Part shown: positions 58,427 to 64,000 of the stretch, in pieces
How positions within the stretch are numbered: the first letter of the stretch is position 1
How the letters are laid out: each line of letters begins with the position of its first letter
Assembly: GCF_000004195.4 (NCBI RefSeq)
Contig: NC_030683.2
Span: forward strand, 79,818,910-79,882,909
Direction of reading: 5' to 3'
Length of the DNA stretch: 64,000 nt
Source: Xenopus tropicalis
Lineage: Eukaryota > Chordata > Amphibia > Anura > Pipidae
The notes under the pieces: generated by a model
Seen by the model: the letters and a program-made list of their open reading frames with translations, nothing else
Told to the model about the DNA's origin: nothing
Databases searched by the model: none
Position numbers and translations under genes: made by a program

Positions 58427-59845
58427 ATATAGATTATGATTGTGATCTGCTCAATTGCACTTATTATGCCTGGACCCCTTACATTATGGTTTGTTGCATT
58501 TACAGGCAAGGGGAAGCCAACCAAAATCCAAACAATTGGCCATTTAGAGCCTTCACATTGTATGCATTATGGAGGCTTGGGGTAAGCTCAGCTCCACCCT
58601 ATGCAGAGAAATGACATAAAGCTATGCCAGGAAAATGCATTCCATTCTCTCGCCAGTTTTGATGTTACTGTACTTTTAACATTATTGTAAAAAGGGATAA
58701 CATCTTGCAGGCTGCCTGCCTGAGATATAAAGCTTCATGTTTACATATCCTCTTTCCTATTATTCATCCCCCTTCATGCGCCACTCCTCTCTCTAGTTAT
58801 TATTAATCAGCATTGCCTTATTATTACAGTGGCATGCTGGGATAATTGTTCCAGATGGTTGTTAACAGGTGAGGCGGGAGCTTTATGAAAGCAATCCCCA
58901 GTCCAGTCTGAAACCATTTGCTATGAATCAAAGCTAACTGCTGACAAAAGGATAAGCTGTAGAATAATTCATACAAATATAGTGTATGCATAGACCACAG
59001 GTATGGCCACATGTGGTATTGGTCTAAATGGCAAGCAAGCCCTGTTGTGTTCACACTGCTGCCTGGTAGAGAAGTTAAACCCTTGCTTGTAATTGATGTG
59101 CTCATATAAAATATGGTTAATTAACATAAAATGAAAAGTAAGTTATACAGTTTTGTATTTGTTTTTTAATTGCTTTCCTTGCTCAGCTATAATGTACAAT
59201 GAAGCTGCAGCAACACTATGCATTTCCCTACTATGTGTGGAAACATTTGAATCTGTAGAAGAGGTGAATAGTCTTGCTGCATATTTAGTAGGGTACAATT
59301 TGCTCTGTTGTGAATCTGATGGAAGCTGTCCTTTGATTTATTCTTCATGCAGCACTTTACACAGTGTAGCTTGCAATCTAAGGTATCTATCTTATTAATC
59401 CAACACAGTAGGGTCAAGAGCCAGTTAACCTGCATGTATGTATTTGGAGTATAAAAGGAAACTGGAGTATGTGTGTGTGTGTGTGTATGTATGTATCTAT
59501 GTAATTTATAACACATTTTGTACGGATACTAATGTGGATTGTAAGTGATCTATCTGAGACTTGGTTGTGGGCGCTTGTTGATCAGCGCAATATGATAGAG
59601 CCACTTTTGAGTTATGAAGTGATGTGTGAGCCCCATTTAATATGACTGCATGGCAACCAATTGGCTCTTTAAACCAATTTGCCCTGTTGTGGGTCTATAT
59701 TCACGGTGCATATCTTTTTAATTGGTACATTAGAACATCTGTTAATCCATTGTGTTTATTTGTAATGTAATATGCCTTTTCCAGTATTGTGATCCCTATT
59801 TCACCTTCATACTGGTTTTTAAAGCACCTGAGGGGAATGTCCCTC
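58427..59845. other. No gene seen; one (GT)n microsatellite
   Basis: A (gt)n/(gtat)n run lies at about 59469-59496. The rest is unique AT-rich sequence. The 93- and 109-codon minus frames have no support. Confidence 0.5.
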
Positions 59846-60266
59846 TTAAAGGAACAGTAACACTAAAACATGAAAGAGCTTTAAAGTAATAAAAATATAA
59901 TGCACTGTTGCCCTGCACTGGTAAAACTGGTGTGTTTGCTACAGTAACACTACTATAATTTATATAATAAGCTGCTGTGTAGCCACGGGGGCAGCCATTC
60001 AAGCTGGAAAAAAGGAGAAAAGGCACAGGTTACATTGCAGATAACAGATAAGCTCTGTAGAATACAATAGTTATCTGTTATCTGCTATGTGCCTGTGCCT
60101 TTTCTCCTTTGAATGGCTGCCTCCATGGCTACATAGCAGCTTATTTATATAAATTATAGTAGACTTTCTAAAGTAAACACACAACTTTTACCAGTGCAGA
60201 GCAGCAGCACATTATATTTTAGTTACTTTTATACACTTTCATTTTTTGGTGTTACTGTTCCTTTAA
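59846..60266. mobile_element. T2-type MITE, highly palindromic, copy 2 of 3
   Basis: TTAA at 59846-59849 and 60263-60266. It matches 45216-45624 almost base for base over long stretches (for example gaaagagctttaaagtaata and ctgctgtgtagccacggg). The close match suggests recent amplification. Confidence 0.9.
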
Positions 60267-60649
60267 ATAAAGAAAATAACTGGTTTCGGTTCAGGTTTAG
60301 GGACAGGGTAACACAGACTGCTTGGATAATGTAGGTTAATGAACTAGCTCACATTGTTGGAGGAGTCAGGTTTAAATAGCCCCAGATTGTAGCTGGTTAC
60401 CAGGTCCCTGGTTTTAAATCAGGGAGTTTCTGACAGGATTTTATCAGTGGATGGACAGATTCCTTAGAAGGAGGATTCTAGCAGCAGAGTTTAAGATTGA
60501 CTGAAGGGGAGAGGGGTGAGAGTCTGGGAGACCGGTGATTGAAGTGATTGAAGTAGCATAAACAGCATAGGAAGGGCATTGATAAGTGTTTAATCTGTTA
60601 CTTTTGAGGGAAAGTAGGGTATCTTGGCAATATTACGTAGGAAAAAGCA
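60267..60649. other. No gene seen
   Basis: Possibly the 3' untranslated part of the adjacent minus-strand LINE. No tail repeat is visible. Confidence 0.4.
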
Positions 60650-60835
60650 ACAGGTTTTAGCATTATTATGGTTAAAGAAGTCAAAAGGACTGGTTCAAAA
60701 TAACCCCCAGGCAGCATGCCGAATTAACAGGGTTAATGGTCATGTCATCAATAGTAATGGTAAAAGAAGGTGAATGGCCAAATTTGGGTGGAAAGACCAT
60801 GAACTGTGTTTTAGCTAGGTTTAATTTGAGGTTGC

Positions 60836-60868
60836 GGGGGGTTGAGTGTTGGGGGGGGGGAGGGGGGG
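60836..60868 (+). repeat. G-tracts of 5, 10 and 7 in 33 bases
   Basis: Runs of G separated by short spacers, with potential to form a G-quadruplex on the plus strand. They lie inside the decayed LINE and are followed by a short (gata)n run. Confidence 0.8.
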
Positions 60869-61468
60869 TCTAATATATATAGATAGATAGATAGATATTT
60901 GGATGTCATCTGCATATATGTGATATTTACGGCTAAATGAAGAAAATAGTTCTCCTAAAGAAAGAATGTATAGGGAGAACAACAGAGGGCCAAATACAGA
61001 GCCCTAAGGCACCCCCACATTAAGCTGAATCAGAAAAGAATATTTGTTAGCGAAAGCAGCATTTATATAGGTAGGAAAAAAACAGGAAGCAGGTTGGTCC
61101 TGGATGCCAAAAAAAAAGACAATTTGCTTTAGAATAGAATGGTCAACTGTGTCAAAAGCAATGGATAGAATTAGAATATTGTATTGTACTTTGGCCTTGG
61201 CAGTTTGGAGAACATTTGGAGTGTGCAGGTCAAAAACAGACTGCATAGGGTCCAGCAGATAATGGGTCGCAGAGAAAGTTAGTGATAAGGGAAAAGACAA
61301 GACATTTCAGGAGTTTAGAAGATAGGGGTAAGAGAAAGAAAGGGGGGTAGTTAGACAGATAGGCTGGGTCTTGTGTAGCCTTTTTAAGACAAAGTTTGAC
61401 ACAGGCCTGCTTAAATAAAGAGGGGAATGTACCAGAAGCTAAAGATGAATAAGAATATGAATATATGA

Positions 61469-61968
61469 TGTGAACCGGTAACAGGAAAACAGGTGGAAGG
61501 GAGATATATTTCCCCTAGGTCCATTTCCTACTCCCTCATGTATAGCGTTTCTGAGTGGGTTAATTCCCCAAGGGAGTCTCACCTGGGGAATAATTAGCAG
61601 GCTAGATATGCCTGCAGTCAGAGAGTGAGGGGCTGGGACTGAGACTGAGACCTGAAGTCAGTGTGAGAGGGTCTGTACCTGCGTGGAACAGCTTGAAGTG
61701 TTGCTGGGTTTTTTCTCAAAACAAAAGGACTCTCTCAAGGTACTGTGACTCTGGGGAGTTGTGTTTTTGGTTTAGCCGGTAATCCCAGTAGGGGACCGGT
61801 AATAGAGAGGGAAGCACCCTAGGTATTAGTTAGAGCCCAAGTGTGGCAAGGGTTTTGTTTACTTTTGTTTTGCTTATGCTCCTGCTGGATACCAGAGTCA
61901 GTCACTGTACATAATAAAATGGACTTTATTCACCTAAAGGACTGTCTGTATGTCTGCTCTCGCTTACA
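61469..61968 (+). mobile_element. Solo LTR, 500 bp, with 4-bp target duplication
   Basis: It starts tgtgaaccggtaacagg and ends ctctcgcttaca, the TG...CA boundaries of an LTR, flanked by atga at 61465-61468 and 61969-61972. A poly(A) signal (aataaaa) at about 61913 is followed by tggactttattcacctaaag, placing the R/U5 part at the right and the element on the plus strand. No primer-binding site or internal coding region is present, so recombination between two LTRs has removed the body. A Gypsy-like assignment is likely but inferred. Confidence 0.75.
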
Positions 61969-62767
61969 ATGAGTAAGAGCTGAAGTAAGGACAGGGGTAC
62001 ACTGCTTAGTAATGGCGAGGGAACAGGATCAAGAGAGCAAGTTGTCAGTGGAGAGGACAGGAAAAGCTAAGAAGCTTCAGATCAAAAAAATTATGAAAGG
62101 CTGGAGGAGACTTAGAAAGGTTGTGATCATTTCTGCAGGGAGGGGCTAATTGTTTCTGGATAGTAACTACTTTTTAAAAAATCCTGAGGGTATGTACAAC
62201 TGTGAGTGATTTATTTGGTATAGGATGAAGAAGGTTGAAAACAGAAAAAAAGCACTGTGAACTGAATTTGTTATTGTACTTATGTACAATGAATATGTAC
62301 TTATGAGTGTACTATAGTAATCTTGCTTGGTCTGGGAGAGGGCAGAGTTGAGGGACTACATGAGAAGTTTATAATGGAAGAAGTCTGCTTTTGTATGCTA
62401 TTTTTTCTAAATGTGCTTAGAGGATTGTGAGCATGAGTGCAAGAATCGGGGCAGGGATCATGGGCACAGCTTCACTGTGGTTGCAAGGGGGCATGGGTGT
62501 TGATAGTCGAGAGCAGAATTGAGTTATAGTTATTGACAAGTGCATCAGGATTAGATGAAAAACTGAAGGAGCAGAACTGAGAGAGTTAGAGAGTAATAGG
62601 GTAGATTAGTTTAGGTTTCTGGAGAAGACCAGATTAAGGAAGTGACCATCCTGTAATAGTCCAGTGTTGGAGATCAAAGGAGAAGGTTAGAAGGAGAAAT
62701 CAAAATGGCTAGGACAGGGGGGTCATCAATATGACAATTGAAATCACCCAAAAATAGTAAGCCCAAG

Positions 62768-63334
62768 TAGTGTGTCAGGAAATACTGAACCTGTACCTGA
62801 CCCTAACCTCCAAAACCTTAACCCCGCCCAAAACTGCAAAATGTTGCCATACCTGCATCTTTCTGCACAGGAAGAGTACTTTTCCAGTCTGACCAGCACC
62901 CAAGCAATGGTCACCCAAATTTCAACCCTAACTTGCCTGATCTAAGGGTAACTCTGCACGTTACATGGAGACTCCAGACCAACAAAGAGGAAGGGCTAAC
63001 CACTCCTGTAAAACAGCTGGTTTTGAAAGCCTTATCAGTACAGTTACATTAAAATGCAATGCAATATTAATGCAAAGGCCTTAGCTAATAGTTATATAGT
63101 AATGTATTTTGTTATGACCATTTCTTTTAACTTTAATAACAATGATTGCATGGTTGTTATTCACTGTTGCATGGGTGAGAGGCTACAGATGACCAAGGAT
63201 GAACTGAGGTTTAGAAGTCATGTTACTATCAATCATTCCCTATCCCAGCATGCCTTGTGCTTTGCCTGGTGCACTAGGCAATAGTGAGAGAATGAATTAG
63301 TAAATTTTCTGCAGCCTTTTCAGATGACACCTAT
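62768..63334. other. No gene seen; possible repeat at left
   Basis: 62780-62960 has C-rich repeats of cctaacc/aaccttaacccc type, possibly a dispersed repeat. The rest is unique. Confidence 0.4.
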
Positions 63335-63612
63335 GGGGGCCGATTCACTAAAGGACGATAACGCTTATCGCATGCTTTTTTGCGTTAAAAAGCATGCGAT
63401 AATTAAGTCCCGATTATCGAAGTAATTTCGCATGCGTTAAGACGCATATCGCATGCGCAAAAAATTGCAATGCGTTATTTACCTCGCATTGCGTTAATTC
63501 TCGCATAGAAATAATAATAACGCATGATTCACAAACACATATGAAGCATTAAACACACTAAATATCGCATTAGTCTGTGCGAACATTAACACCTACTTGG
63601 GGCAGGCAGTAC
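63335..63612. mobile_element. Palindromic MITE family D, interrupted copy
   Basis: It starts ggggccgattcactaaagga and runs through gcgttaaaaagcatgcgata to cacctacttggggcaggcag. That last word is the reverse complement of the centre of 11844-12493 (about 12230), so the copy is cut in the middle by the T2 MITE that follows. The remainder lies beyond the window. Confidence 0.8.
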
Positions 63613-64000
63613 TTAAAGGAACAGTAACACCAAAAAATGAAAGTGTATAAAAGTAACTAAAATATAATGTGCTGCTGCCCTGCACTGGTAAAAGTTGTGT
63701 GTTTACTTCAGAAAGTCTACTATAATTTATATAAATAAGCTGCTATGTAGCCATGGGGGCAGCCATTCAAGCTGGAAAAAAGGAGAAAAGGCACAGGCAC
63801 ATAGCAGATAACAGATAAAACACTATTGTATTCTACAGAACTTATCTGTTATCTGCTATGTAACCTGTGCCTTTTCTCCTTTTTTCCAGCTTGAATGGCT
63901 GCCCCCGTGGCTACACAGCAGCTTATTATATAAATTATAGTAGTGTTACTGTAGCAAACACACCAGTTTTACCAGTGCAGGGCAACAGTGCATTATATTT
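63613..64000. mobile_element. T2-type MITE, highly palindromic, copy 3 of 3, cut by window end
   Basis: It starts with TTAA at 63613-63616, then aggaacagtaacacc. Its body is the reverse orientation of the copies at 45216 and 59846 (for example agcagataacagataa at 63804-63819 and ttatctgttatctgct at 63843-63858). It sits exactly in the centre of a family D element. Confidence 0.9.

Larger units (their letters stand above)
60650..62767 (-). pseudogene. L2-like LINE, minus strand, interrupted by a solo LTR
   Basis: Read on the minus strand, the endonuclease (APE-type) motif GDFNCHIDDP is at 62749-62721. After many decayed bases come AFDTVDHSIL at about 61160-61130 and a GVP motif near 61005. 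PLLFSLYI, then YADDIQI with the catalytic aspartates, follow at 60916-60896. After that comes an [16 protein letters not shown] stretch around 60820-60780, which in L2-group enzymes follows the YADD box. The order endonuclease, polymerase, thumb identifies an L2/CR1-group LINE. Stops and frameshifts are frequent, so it is inactive. The 500-bp LTR at 61469-61968 splits it. The 5' and 3' limits are approximate. Confidence 0.8.

Overview
This is vertebrate nuclear DNA, most probably from a clawed frog (Xenopus or a close pipid). It is AT-rich and contains no operons, no tRNA or rRNA genes and no complete protein gene that I can recognise. The attribution rests on repeat content. It has many short inverted-repeat elements flanked by TTAA with ends of the TTAAAGG type (the T2/Kolobok MITE families described from Xenopus), several hAT-type elements with 8-bp target duplications, palindromic elements with recognisable frog-style ends, and LINE fragments of the L1/Tx1, CR1 and L2 groups. 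No homology search was possible, so family names come from remembered consensus features and are stated as such.

Layout. 1-5 kb is mostly unique AT-rich sequence with small repeat fragments. 5.9-7.2 kb is a CR1-like LINE split by an L2-like LINE. 8.2-9.7 kb is a hAT element with a perfect 8-bp duplication that itself carries a T2 MITE. 10.4-11.3 kb is a minisatellite with a 218-bp higher-order repeat. 11.8-13.3 kb holds palindromic elements. 14.4-17.1 kb is the most gene-like region: two well-bounded candidate exons, then three diverged copies of an acidic exon-like unit, each ending in a GTAAG splice donor. 17-34 kb is unique sequence with scattered MITEs and hAT elements. 34.3-35.7 kb is a 5'-truncated L1 with a perfect 16-bp target duplication. 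37.9-39.7 kb has two further candidate exons, with a nested pair of MITEs between them. 40-60 kb is again unique sequence with MITEs, LTR remnants and one unexplained inverted repeat. 60.6-62.8 kb is an L2-like LINE on the minus strand, interrupted by a 500-bp solo LTR. The window ends inside a T2 MITE that has landed in another palindromic element.

All candidate exons lie on the plus strand, which would fit one gene whose introns fill much of the window, but nothing links them directly. The strongest leads for follow-up are the acidic exon array (15.3-17.1 kb), the candidate exons at 14404, 14678 and 37899, the 66-nt hairpin at 31800, the 51.4-51.6 kb inverted repeat, and a set of nested insertions that give a relative chronology of transposition.
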